From contig CBDCFD010000007.1 in NCBI GenBank assembly GCA_965216155.1, positions 620,001 to 684,000 on the forward strand: a DNA stretch of 64,000 nucleotides. The letters run 5' to 3'. The position numbers were made by a program, and so were the translations under genes. Under the pieces are notes generated by a model, which saw only the letters and a list, made by a program, of their open reading frames with translations, was not told the DNA's origin and did not search any database. Below are positions 1 to 7,385 of the stretch, piece by piece; positions within the stretch are counted from its first letter, which is position 1; each line of letters begins with the position of its first letter. The DNA is from CATOSP01 sp965216155. Its GTDB lineage: Bacteria; Chloroflexota; Dehalococcoidia; Lucifugimonadales; UBA3495.

Positions 1-446
1 CAACACCCCGAACACAGAATCGGTGATCAGGGGCACGCCGGATTCTCTGGGGGTGGACCCTCCGCCTGTCAGGCAGGCGAAGAATTGTGTTTTCGGACGA
101 GACGCATTGTTCGTCGTTCGTCCTCAAAAAGTTCGGGGTGCCTTGTCAAAGGGCCCGCAGTTATTTTTTTGTGGAGTAGCAGGTGTGCAGCCTCACCAAG
201 AGGTTCAGCTGTTAGTCATTCAGCCCAGAAGGGCAACTGCCATCGTCGGTTGCGAACGATGCTCTTTATTTGGCCAGAGTCCCGGCATCCTCCTGGTGAT
301 GAGTGTTATACGGCTCGTGCAGAAGGAACGTACAGATATGCTGACAACGGGGTGAGAGGCTTGGTGGTAAAAGGCCCCGCGTATCTCGGTACTCCGTCAT
401 CGTACTAACAGGTGGCGCAATTGGCGTCTATGGCGCATTCACCCGG
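1..446. other. No supported gene
   Basis: Two overlapping reading frames of about 110 codons cross this stretch on the + strand. Neither gives a recognisable domain, a convincing ribosome binding site or normal codon use. I see no tRNA or rRNA here. It may be the eroded end of whatever lies to the left of the window. Confidence 0.4.
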
Positions 447-479
447 AGGACCATCGCCGCTACAAGCGGCGATGGTCCT
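447..479. terminator. Perfect 14-bp hairpin
   Basis: AGGACCATCGCCGC at 447-460 is followed by a 5-base loop (TACAA) and its exact reverse complement at 466-479. There is no T tract after it, so it is either a factor-independent terminator with a weak tail or a structured RNA element. It separates gene-free sequence from the small gene at 567. Confidence 0.5.
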
Positions 480-566
480 GATTGCCTTGCAATCGGCAGA
501 TACCTTTGATACGGTACCCATCACCAATGAAGGTTCTAGCAGTGAAAACGCTGCTACGAGGTAGAA

Positions 567-776
567 ATGGAGGCTATTCCAACCTGGAACTTGTGGCTGG
601 CTTGGCTGATTGCGATCATGGCCATCCTGGGGTGGACTTACAAATTGAATCGGGACTTGCGTCTAGATATGAAGGCGATGCTGGATCAGTACCAAACAGA
701 ATCGAAAGACTATATCGCCAATCATCATCACGATGACACTGGTGCTGTAATGGTTCGTATGTTAGTTAGGCGTTAG
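567..776 (+). CDS. Small single-span membrane protein, unknown function
   Basis: A 69-residue protein with one predicted N-terminal membrane segment (about residues 7-23, WNLWLAWLIAIMAILGW) and a charged soluble tail that contains a His-rich stretch (HHHDD). GAGGT lies just before the ATG. Only 4 bases separate its stop from the next ATG at 781, so the two probably form a small operon. Small membrane proteins of this shape paired with a second small protein are common in prophage-like and accessory regions. That comparison is general, and I do not recognise the family. Confidence 0.5.
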   Translation: MEAIPTWNLWLAWLIAIMAILGWTYKLNRDLRLDMKAMLDQYQTESKDYIANHHHDDTGAVMVRMLVRR

Positions 777-780
777 TCAA

Positions 781-1008
781 ATGAACCAGATTAATACAAT
801 AGAATTTTTTGCAGGTCATGCTTTAACAGGGGTACTTGCCTCACCTAAAATTTCAGAAGGTTTATTGCATGTCATCGATTATGGCGAGATTGAGGACGAA
901 GACCATTACAATAAAGAGGTAATGAACTCGATTGCTACTTTGGCATGGAATATAGCCGAGGCCATGATGGTCGAGGGTCGTGAACGGGGGCATTCCAAGA
1001 ATGAGTGA
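781..1008 (+). CDS. Small phage-like hypothetical protein
   Basis: A 75-residue acidic protein. The opening FFAGHALTGVLAS and the later LAWNIAEAMMVEGRE resemble a widespread family of very short phage or prophage proteins (pattern FFAGxALxGxLA...AxxIADAMLxE). I recall that pattern and have not searched it. It follows the small membrane protein by 4 bp. Its stop codon lies immediately before the 3' end of the IS5-type transposase on the other strand, so the IS may have landed right at its end. Confidence 0.5.
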   Translation: MNQINTIEFFAGHALTGVLASPKISEGLLHVIDYGEIEDEDHYNKEVMNSIATLAWNIAEAMMVEGRERGHSKNE

Positions 1009-1010
1009 AA

Positions 1011-2037
1011 CTATGGAGCGTTTACCCGCATCAACCGTATTCGTCGCCCATCTCCGGAGTTCAGTCGGGCCAGCACGGTCGCAGAGTATGTCAGGACCGA
1101 GAGCGTGGCGTGCAGCAACACCTTCCCAATCCCCCTGAAACAATGCTGTTCGAGGTTGCGGCTATGTTTCAGGCTGCGGAATAGCCGTTCGATGCTCCAT
1201 CTCTGGCGGTATAGTTTCTTCCAGAGCGGGCTGGGCCTCGGCAGGACGCCTACGATCCGGGGTTCGTCAGCAGGATCTTCCCAGACGTCATCGGAGCAGT
1301 AATGGACGCCCCTCTTGGTCTTGAGTGGACATCCGCCATTGGGGCACCGGAACAGGTGATGACCGGTACCCAGGTCCGTCCTGACGTACGTCATCTCCTT
1401 CCCGCCCTGACAGGTTGGAGAACCCCTTGCTGTGTAGATGTCCCTGTGAAGCACCTGTTTCCCTCCGGGCTTTCTGATATGAATGACGGGAACGATTTTC
1501 CGGTTCATCAGGAAATCAAAGTTCCTGTCGGAGTCATATCCTCGGTCCGCAACGAGGAACCTTGGCTGGAGCCAAGGATATGCCTCCCGTACCTTCTGTA
1601 CGTCGTCCGGCAGAAGAGGGGATTCGTTCGTGTTGGCCGGAGTGAGAACAAAGCCGAGCGGTATTCCATACAGGGCGTCAGATATGGCATGCATCTTGTA
1701 GCCGAAGCACCACTCAATACCCTCCTTGTCCTTGGTCTTGACGCTGTTCTTGTAGCCCCAGCGAGCGTCCATATCGCCGGAGGGGTCGCCATTGACGGTG
1801 CGGCGGTAAGGGTTGCCGTAAGTCTCGAACACGGTGGCGTCGGTGGCCACCACCCTTACGAAGTTCGGCAACTTCGGGCCGATCTGGTCGGTGATTTTGT
1901 TCAAACACTGCTCGACCAGCGGTTGGAAATAGGTCAGGCGGTTGAAGAACCGGCAGAAAGTACCTCCACTTGGGACAGGGCCGGGGAAGCCACAGATTTC
2001 CCGGAGTTTGGCGCTGCCTCGGAGCCGGCTGTTGACC
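1011..2037 (-). pseudogene. IS5/IS4-type DDE transposase, 5'-truncated
   Basis: The reading frame covers most of a DDE transposase. It reads from SRLRGSAKLREICGFPG near 2035, through CRFFNRLTYFQPLVEQ, to the catalytic parts: first Asp in VATDATVFETYG, second Asp in VADRGYDSDRNFD, and Glu in RQRWSIERLFRSLKHSRN. There is no good ATG: the frame begins at the junction near 2037, where an upstream TAG appears, so the N-terminus has been lost. A TTG at 1904 is only an internal codon. On the other strand, at 2028, the sequence switches to a response-regulator fragment and then to an IS1380 copy. A truncated, immobile copy is the simplest reading. Confidence 0.8.
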
Positions 2038-2071
2038 TACGAGCATCTGCTGGAAAGGGTCTGGGGCGAGC
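2028..2071 (+). pseudogene. Fragment of OmpR-type response regulator DNA-binding domain
   Basis: Translation gives LLTYEHLLERVWGE. This matches the conserved C-terminal recognition region of OmpR/PhoB-type winged-helix domains (consensus VLTREQLLERVWG). It is sandwiched between the truncated IS5 transposase on the left and the IS1380 C-terminal fragment on the right. Only about 14 codons survive, so this is a gene scrap caught between two insertions. Confidence 0.45.
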
Positions 2072-2841
2072 GGGGCTATCACCCGCTGTTGGCCATCGCC
2101 GCCGGCACCGGGGACGTGCTGATGTCCCGGCTGCGCGAGGGCCGCGCCAACATCGCCCGGGGCGCCGCCCATTTCCTGCGTGAGACGGTGGGGCGGGTGC
2201 GCTACGCCGGAGCCCGGGGGCAACTCATGGTGCGGGCCGGCAGCGGCTTCTACACCCATAGCGTGGTCGCCGCCTGCCGCAAGCTGGACGTGCGCTTCTC
2301 CATCACCATCCGCCAGCACAAAAGCCTGCGCAATCTCATCGAGGCCATACCCGAAGATGCCTGGACGCCGATTCCCTACTGGGTGGACGGCGCCGCCGAT
2401 GTGGCCGAGACTACCTACACCCCCTTCCAGAGTGAGCCCGACGCCGCGCCGGTACGGCTCATCGTCCGGCGGGTGAAGCCCACGCCCGGTTCCCAACTGG
2501 CCCTCTTCGCCACCTACAGCTATCACGGCTTCATCACCGACCGGGAGGGGGAGACCCTCGAACTGGAGGCCGGCCATCGCCGCCACGCCGAGATCGAGAA
2601 TGCCATCCGAGACCTGAAGTACGGCGTAGGGCTGAACCATCTCCCCTCGGGGCGCTTCGCCGCCAACGCCGCCTGGCTGGCGGTACAGGTGATGGCGCAC
2701 AACCTGGCCCGCTGGACAGCCCGCATCGGCCTGGGCGAGCAGATCGTGACCACCAAGACCCTCCGGCGGCGGTTCTTCTCCCTGGCGGGACGGCTCACCC
2801 GCTCGGCGCGCCGCCTCACTTTGCATCTGCCCAAGCGCTGA
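2072..2841 (+). pseudogene. IS1380-family transposase, C-terminal fragment
   Basis: From about 2072 the + frame reads RGYHPLLAIAAGTGDVL and continues to the normal C-terminus, about 256 residues. It corresponds to the second half of copies B and C. The catalytic Asp of the RADSGFYT motif is changed to Gly (RAGSGFYT), while the late Glu region (HRRHAEIENAIRDLKYG) is intact. Without the first Asp domain and with the second Asp mutated, the product cannot be active. The apparent upstream codons (from 1942) belong to antisense IS5 and the response-regulator scrap. Confidence 0.85.
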
Positions 2842-3180
2842 CCGTGGCAGGAGAAGGTCACTCGCGCCATGGCCCGGCTGCGAGCCATTCCACTCCCAGC
2901 GTGACGGCACCAGTCTGCCACTGACCCGTCATCCGGCCAACTGAACGTCCCCGCCAACTCGCGCCATCCCAGTCCGCGAGCGCCTCTTGCCGTGTCCTCT
3001 GTCCTCTCTTGTCCCCCAGCGCCCATCGCAGACCGCCATTGGCGCCCCCAAAAGCGATTGCAGCCCCCCGCCAACCTCCCGTCTACCCGAATTCGAGCCC
3101 GGATCATCGCGCTTGTAACTCCCTCACACCCCTTTTACTGTCCTAACGCCGTCCATCCGCGTCCATCGGTGGATTCGGGC
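2072..3180 (+). mobile_element. IS1380-family copy A, 3' part only
   Basis: The 5' part of this IS is missing. The right end is intact and finishes with TCGGTGGATTCGGGC at 3166-3180, the mirror of the left-end repeat CCCGAATCCACCGA seen at 28446 and 36227. About 340 bp of non-coding sequence lies between the transposase stop (2841) and the right end. It is very similar to the same segment of copy C (37699-37929). Confidence 0.8.
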
Positions 3181-3185
3181 TAAGC

Positions 3186-3229
3186 CAATCTTCATCGCCC
3201 CACAAATGTAGATCCCACCTTGGCTTTAG
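3186..3229. repeat. Partial copy of the CTAAACC-type MITE (one end)
   Basis: This 44-bp stretch is close to 32192-32231 (CAATCTTCATCGCCC..., then ATCCCACCTTGGCTTT). That is the right half of the complete short element at 32084-32235. The other half is missing. It directly abuts the small inverted-repeat element at 3230. Confidence 0.5.
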
Positions 3230-3308
3230 GGAACCTCTGAATAAGTCTGCCAAGTCCAGTATTTCAGATACAGCCATGTCGGCGTTAATGGACTTGTTCA
3301 GAGAATCC
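3230..3308. mobile_element. 79-bp inverted-repeat element (MITE-like)
   Basis: The ends GGAACCTCTGAATAAGTC and GGACTTGTTCAGAGAATCC are imperfect inverted repeats of about 19 bp with roughly four mismatches. There is no coding capacity. It lies in the leader of the DUF2269 gene. Confidence 0.45.
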
Positions 3309-3341
3309 TTAGTTTAGTCACGACGCTTTTAGGGGAGAATA

Positions 3342-3803
3342 ATGCTCAGGGTCTTGATCGCAATTCACGTTATCTCCGCTGTGGTGTACCTGGGAAACCT
3401 GATCACGGCCGCCTTCTGGAAGATGCGGGCCGACCGGTCAGGGAGTCTGGAGACTATGGCCGTAACTTCCCGGCTGGTCGTCCTTTCAGATTGCTTCTTC
3501 ACCGGACCCGGGCTGGCGGTCTTGATGGCGACAGGTATACTAATCGTCTCCCAGACCGGATGGCGCCGCTTCCAGGAACCCTGGTTGGGCGCATCCTTCA
3601 TCATGCTGGTCATCACGGCCATCATCTGGCTAGCGGTGTTGATACCCCTGGAACGCAAGATGTTGCAACTGGCGAGAGAAGGAGTGTCCAGGGGCGTCGT
3701 GGACCCCGCTTACCGCAGGACCAGCCGGCTATGGGCTATATTGGGGGGGGGTCGCCACGCTGCTTCCGATGATTATCCTGTCCTGATGGTCATTCGCCCT
3801 TAG
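3342..3803 (+). CDS. DUF2269-family integral membrane protein
   Basis: About 153 residues with four hydrophobic segments (N-terminal VLIAIHVISAVVYLGNLITA, then segments near residues 45-65, 80-105 and the C-terminus). The conserved small-membrane-protein layout, with HVISAVVYLGN near the start and a LMVIRP-like C-terminal end, fits DUF2269. GGGGAG precedes the ATG. A run of nine G at about 3747-3755 shifts the frame, so that codons for WAILGGVATLLPMIILS are read as GGGRHAASDDYPV. A one-base loss near 3785 restores the frame before LMVIRP. Two compensating single-base errors or mutations fit this exactly. The role is unknown; DinB-like 3832 follows by 28 bp. Confidence 0.7.
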   Translation: MLRVLIAIHVISAVVYLGNLITAAFWKMRADRSGSLETMAVTSRLVVLSDCFFTGPGLAVLMATGILIVSQTGWRRFQEPWLGASFIMLVITAIIWLAVLIPLERKMLQLAREGVSRGVVDPAYRRTSRLWAILGGGRHAASDDYPVLMVIRP

Positions 3804-3831
3804 CGGCGGGGCCAAGTTCCTTGGAGGACAA

Positions 3832-4323
3832 GTGACAACCCAGAAAGAGACCCAGCTAGAGAGGGCGCGAGGGATACAGTCCGAGTTGCTCGGGTTGCTG
3901 GAAGGGATGGACTACTGTCTCGACTGGAAGCCCGACTCCACCGCCTGGTCGGTCCGGGAAATCGTCTACCACCTGCTAGATACGCCCGCGGGCGATGTCC
4001 ATACAGTGTTGAGGGGCATTCTTTCCGGAGAAATCACCGAATTTGAGGTGTGGGCGGACCGCACCAACATAACTCCGGAGCGGCAGTCCAACGATTTCGA
4101 GGCCGTTGTTGAAGAGATAACCGTACTGTTCCGGGGAATCCAGGCCGCGTTGGAATCGGCCGGCGAACAGGACCTGACGGGGAAGTCCGCCCTGGCGCGC
4201 TTGAGAAGCTACGATAGGGACGACCAGCGGACTCCGGTGGGGTTGTTGGACGGCGTGTTCGCCCGCCACTGGGGGGAGCACATGGGCCAAATCAGGGAGC
4301 TCCGGGAGGCGCTGGGAGTGTAG
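3832..4323 (+). CDS. DinB-like four-helix protein
   Basis: A 163-residue soluble protein of the DinB/YfiT-like superfamily, whose members use a three-histidine metal site. Candidate ligands are His47 in REIVYHLLDTP and the C-terminal pair in FARHWGEHMGQI. The length is normal for the family. It starts at GTG, with GGAGGA 5 bases upstream. Family members include metal-dependent thiol transferases and many of unknown substrate, so no reaction is assigned. It probably shares a transcript with the DUF2269 gene. Confidence 0.7.
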   Translation: MTTQKETQLERARGIQSELLGLLEGMDYCLDWKPDSTAWSVREIVYHLLDTPAGDVHTVLRGILSGEITEFEVWADRTNITPERQSNDFEAVVEEITVLFRGIQAALESAGEQDLTGKSALARLRSYDRDDQRTPVGLLDGVFARHWGEHMGQIRELREALGV

Positions 4324-4359
4324 GGCGGCGATCACGTCTTCATTCGATGAAAATAAAAT

Positions 4360-4575
4360 GGGGCAGGCCCAAGGGCTATCGCATTAGGAAATTTCCAGGT
4401 CTGCAGGCCGCGCTACCGGCGAGTCTCCTCGGATTTTCGGGCCTGAACTCCCGTCACTCTAGGCGATTCCGGAGATTCTAGCCCACAGTTGGCCGAAATA
4501 TATCGACGGAGCTTGCACATTTCAACTCGACGAGGCCGTTGGAATTCCAAATGCGATAGCCCTGGGGCAGGCCCC
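4360..4575. mobile_element. 216-bp MITE with about 35-bp inverted repeats
   Basis: The left end (GGGGCAGGCCCAAGGGCTATC, then GCATTAGGAA) and the reverse complement of the right end (GGGGCCTGCCCCAGGGCTATC, then GCATTTGGAA) match over about 30 of 35 bases. There is no reading frame of note between them. The element fills the 363-bp gap between the DinB-like gene and the nuclease gene. No other copy was seen in the window. Confidence 0.6.
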
Positions 4576-4686
4576 TTGCATAGTTCCGGCAGAGTCGGCT
4601 ATCCTCCAAGAGTGTAAAGAGAGAGAATCTGCAAGAGCTACGTAAACTCCGAATCACACTCCAATGGCGAGTTAGAGGATTGAAAT

Positions 4687-5751
4687 ATGCCGGAAACAAT
4701 TTCGCAAGCGATCTCTGACATAAAAAGAAACCTCGACCTAGAAAGTCTCGACGAGGAAAGCGTCAAGCAATTCGTTGTCATTAGATTGCTATCCGCCCTT
4801 GAGTGGAACCCGTTTAACCCATCGGAGATAAAACCAGAGCATCGGGTTGGCAGGGAGCGGGACCGAGTTGCTTATGCTCTCAATCCCGATTCGGAAAGCG
4901 CTGTTTTTATTGAAGTCAAGCGGCCCAGTGTGAGCTTGGAGAATCACCAAAGACAGTTGCTGACCTACAGTTCTCAACACTCTGTTGACCTGGCCGTGCT
5001 GACCAACGGCCAGACTTGGTGGTTATATGTGCCACGATACGAGAGACCCCAGGGGAGCGAGCGGGACTTAGCCTGGCCCGAGAAACGTTTCGCCGAAATC
5101 AACCTCGGAACCATGGCAGCCAATGCGGCGCAAAAGCAGTTCGAGGACTACCTGGCCAAAGACAAAGTGGCGTCCGGTGAAGCCGTACACGCTGCCAAGA
5201 GAGTGATTGACGACAGGCAAGTTAGCAACAGGGTCCAGAAGGGAATGCTTGAGGCATGGAACCAGATAATTGCCACGCCTAACGAAGAACTGGTGAGGCT
5301 ATTGACCGAATTAACCGGTGAAATATGCGGAGTCCTGCCCCAGAAGCCGCAGGTGACCAAGTTTTTGGCGCAACATCGGTCAAGGTTTCGGGTATCATCC
5401 GCGGTTTCCCCTCCACCAGCCGCTGGCGGGAATCGAGGAGGCAGAACGGTGTATTGGACGTTTGATTCGGAAGAGCGGGAGTCCAGAAACTGGAGATTTG
5501 TTCTAACCGAGTTTTGCGAGCTTATTCACGAGCGGCACTCCGAGGATTTCGAGAAAATCTTGACCTTACAGGGCAACGTGCATCGATATTTCTCAAGGTC
5601 CGAAGGAGATTTGAGATCGCCCAAGCAAATTGGTGATACTGGGTACTACGCCGCTTGTAATCACACCGGAGGGCAGACCATGAGGATTTGCAAAGATGTT
5701 GCGGAGCTATTCGGATATCCGCAAGACTCGTTCAACGCCCGGAGAGGGTAA
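4687..5751 (+). CDS. Stand-alone HsdR_N-like PD-(D/E)XK nuclease
   Basis: 354 residues. The N-terminal half matches the N-terminal nuclease domain of type I restriction HsdR subunits: Asp59 in RERDRVAYAL, then Glu76 and Lys78 in AVFIEVKRP, followed by the Q-x-L-x-x-Y helix (NHQRQLLTYSSQHS). The rest has no helicase motifs and is much shorter than HsdR (about 1000 residues), so this is a free-standing family member. The C-terminal 100 residues are soluble and unassigned. The context of defence-type genes suggests a role in foreign DNA restriction. Other free-standing HsdR_N proteins are uncharacterised, so the target is unknown. The ATG at 4687 is preceded by GAGG. Confidence 0.75.
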   Translation: MPETISQAISDIKRNLDLESLDEESVKQFVVIRLLSALEWNPFNPSEIKPEHRVGRERDRVAYALNPDSESAVFIEVKRPSVSLENHQRQLLTYSSQHSVDLAVLTNGQTWWLYVPRYERPQGSERDLAWPEKRFAEINLGTMAANAAQKQFEDYLAKDKVASGEAVHAAKRVIDDRQVSNRVQKGMLEAWNQIIATPNEELVRLLTELTGEICGVLPQKPQVTKFLAQHRSRFRVSSAVSPPPAAGGNRGGRTVYWTFDSEERESRNWRFVLTEFCELIHERHSEDFEKILTLQGNVHRYFSRSEGDLRSPKQIGDTGYYAACNHTGGQTMRICKDVAELFGYPQDSFNARRG

Positions 5752-5767
5752 GCGTAAGCGCTTCTAA

Positions 5768-5830
5768 ACTGATACCAAGGTGAAATGTGCATATAGAGGG
5801 GGGTCAAGCGTCGGTGTCGGTCCGCCCTTC
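5768..5830. repeat. Degenerate partial copy of the CTAAACC-type MITE
   Basis: ACCAAGGTGAAATGTGCATATAG and the following bases align with 32093-32150 inside the complete element (CAAGGTGAAATGCGCAGATAG...CGGTGCCGG). The opposite end is not recognisable. It lies in the 150-bp gap before the gene at 5903. Confidence 0.4.
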
Positions 5831-5902
5831 AGGTACATTGGAAGAGCTTCACTCTTTAGATTAGATGTACCCTTATCCACAGTTACACCCGAGGATTGAA
5901 CT

Positions 5903-6180
5903 TTGACAAACTTCCTATTCAAGGGCGCCGATTTAAGGGACGTCCTAGCTGGGCAAGAGCAAGCGATTTCCTTGGAAATCGGTCCGTTGAGCGAGGACCG
6001 CGTTCTAAACACGTCACCAGAGGAACTGTGCAATTACTTCGTTGGAAAGTACAGGATTGATCCGCTTGAAATTGACGAAGCGGGAATCGAGGTCGATTAC
6101 GGCGACGCCCAGATCGACGTTAGCCAGAGAGTTGAATATGCCGTATTCGACCGGGGTAGGCCCACTTATGTGACTGGCAC
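5903..6180 (+). pseudogene. N-terminal fragment of an unknown protein, cut by IS630
   Basis: About 92 codons (MTNFLFKGADLRDVLAGQEQ...) from a TTG start with GAGGA upstream. The readable part ends at FDRGRPTYVTGTS, where the CTAGTACTCAG end of an IS630 copy begins. Beyond that the frame is IS sequence. I do not recognise the family. The phrase (A/V)DYGDAQIDVSQ...FDRGRP.YVTGT resembles hypothetical proteins I associate with defence neighbourhoods, but I cannot name one. The 3' part is not found on the far side of the IS (7222-7385), so a deletion probably accompanied or followed the insertion. Confidence 0.55.
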
Positions 6181-6190
6181 TAGTACTCAG

Positions 6191-6249
6191 CATTCCTATG
6201 CCCGCGTTCCGGGCCGTGCAGGGGTAAGTAACTGCTTGTTACTTGGCAG
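6191..6249. repeat. 59-bp insertion inside the IS630 left end
   Basis: Absent from the sister copy at 48372-48828. CAG occurs on both sides (6188-6190 and 6247-6249), which could be a 3-bp target duplication. It contains AGTAAC-TGCTT-GTTACT, a small hairpin. Confidence 0.4.
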
Positions 6250-6287
6250 TCAACTTGGTTTTGGGATTTGTTTAAGAAAGGGGCCAA

Positions 6288-7222
6288 TTGAGCTATCCTG
6301 CCTGGTGGGAAGTGTTGATGGCGGGGGTGGCAGTGATGGTCAGGGACAAATACGCGGTGCGGCTGGCACAGGAACAACGGGAAGATCTCCAGCGACTGAT
6401 CCGGGTTGGGAAACGCCCGGCCCGAGTCACCGCCAGGGCCCGGATTCTCCTAAAGAGCGACGACGGTTGGCCGGCGCCCCAAGTGGCTGAAGCCCTGGAT
6501 GTGGCCTTGGGCACCGTGTATCGGGTCAAGCAGCGCTTTACCGAAGAAGGGTTGGCGGGGGTTCTGAAGGACCGTCCCCAGGCCAACCGGCGCCGGAAGC
6601 TGGACGACCGGGGCGAGGCCCACCTGATCGCCCTGGCCTGCAGTCCGCCGCCGGCAGGGCATGACCACTGGATCCTGCGCCTGCTGGCTGGCAAGGTGAT
6701 GGAGTTGAGGTTGGCGTCCTCCATGTCCCACGAAGGGGTGCGCCAGCGTCTCAAAAAAACGCCCTCAAGCCCTGGTAGAAGAAGGAATGGTGCATCCCCA
6801 AGGTGAGCGCCGAGTTCGTGGCCAACATGGAGGACCTGCTGGACCTCTACGCCGAACCCTATGACCCTCGACGGCCGGTGGTCTGCTTTGACGAGACCTC
6901 GACCCAGTTGTTGGCCGAGACGCGGCCATCTCTCCGCCCCGGCCCGGTATTCCGCTGCGGCAGGACTACGAGAGTACCGGAGGGAGGGCGTCCGCAACCT
7001 GTTCCTGACCTGTGAGCCCTTGGCGGGCTGGCGTCACGTGGCGGTGACCCAGCGGCGCACGATGGAGGACTTCGCCCATCGGATGCGTTGGCTGGTGGAC
7101 GAAGCTTACCCGGAGATTCCGGTGGTACGGGTGGTCATGGACAACCTGAACACGGATCGTCCGGCATCCCTGTACGAGACGTTCCCGGCACCAGAGGCCC
7201 GGCGGATTGCCAAACGGCTGGA
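6288..7222 (+). pseudogene. IS630-family transposase, frameshifted and truncated
   Basis: The N-terminal HTH part (VRDKYAVRLAQEQREDLQRLI...VAEALDVALGTVYRVKQRF) is intact to about 6720. The frame then shifts several times. The catalytic core reappears as VCFDETSTQLLAE (first Asp, about 6888) and VVRVVMDNLNTDRP (second Asp, about 7137). The final Glu region (SWLNMAEIEFSVL in the copy near 17100) has been deleted, so it is not functional. Confidence 0.85.
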
Positions 7223-7385
7223 TGAGATAAGATGGTTACAAGTTGTAGAGCGTCTTGCGATAGCCGAGATAAGGGAAAGGCTCCATCGTTGAAATATATT
7301 TCACCTCTATGGAAGTCGTGCGAATCACGTGTGCGTGACAAGAACAATTCAGCTGGGGAACCCCCGTCAATGGAGGGCAAGGATA

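Larger units (their letters stand above)
6180..7222 (+). mobile_element. IS630-family copy 1, right end missing
   Basis: The left end is CTAGTACTCAG at 6180-6190, the same terminal repeat as at 16896 and (inverted) 48818-48828. Compared with the copy at 48372-48828, 59 extra bases (6191-6249) separate the CTCAG tip from TCAACTTGGTTTT. The transposase region stops abruptly at 7222 in the middle of RRIAKRL, and no right-end repeat follows. Confidence 0.75.

Noticed and set aside
1714..2910. A 398-codon minus-strand frame over the IS1380 fragment
   Set aside because: Shadow of the IS1380 transposase on the other strand. The same kind of frame appears at 28474-29355 and 36625-37632 over the other copies.
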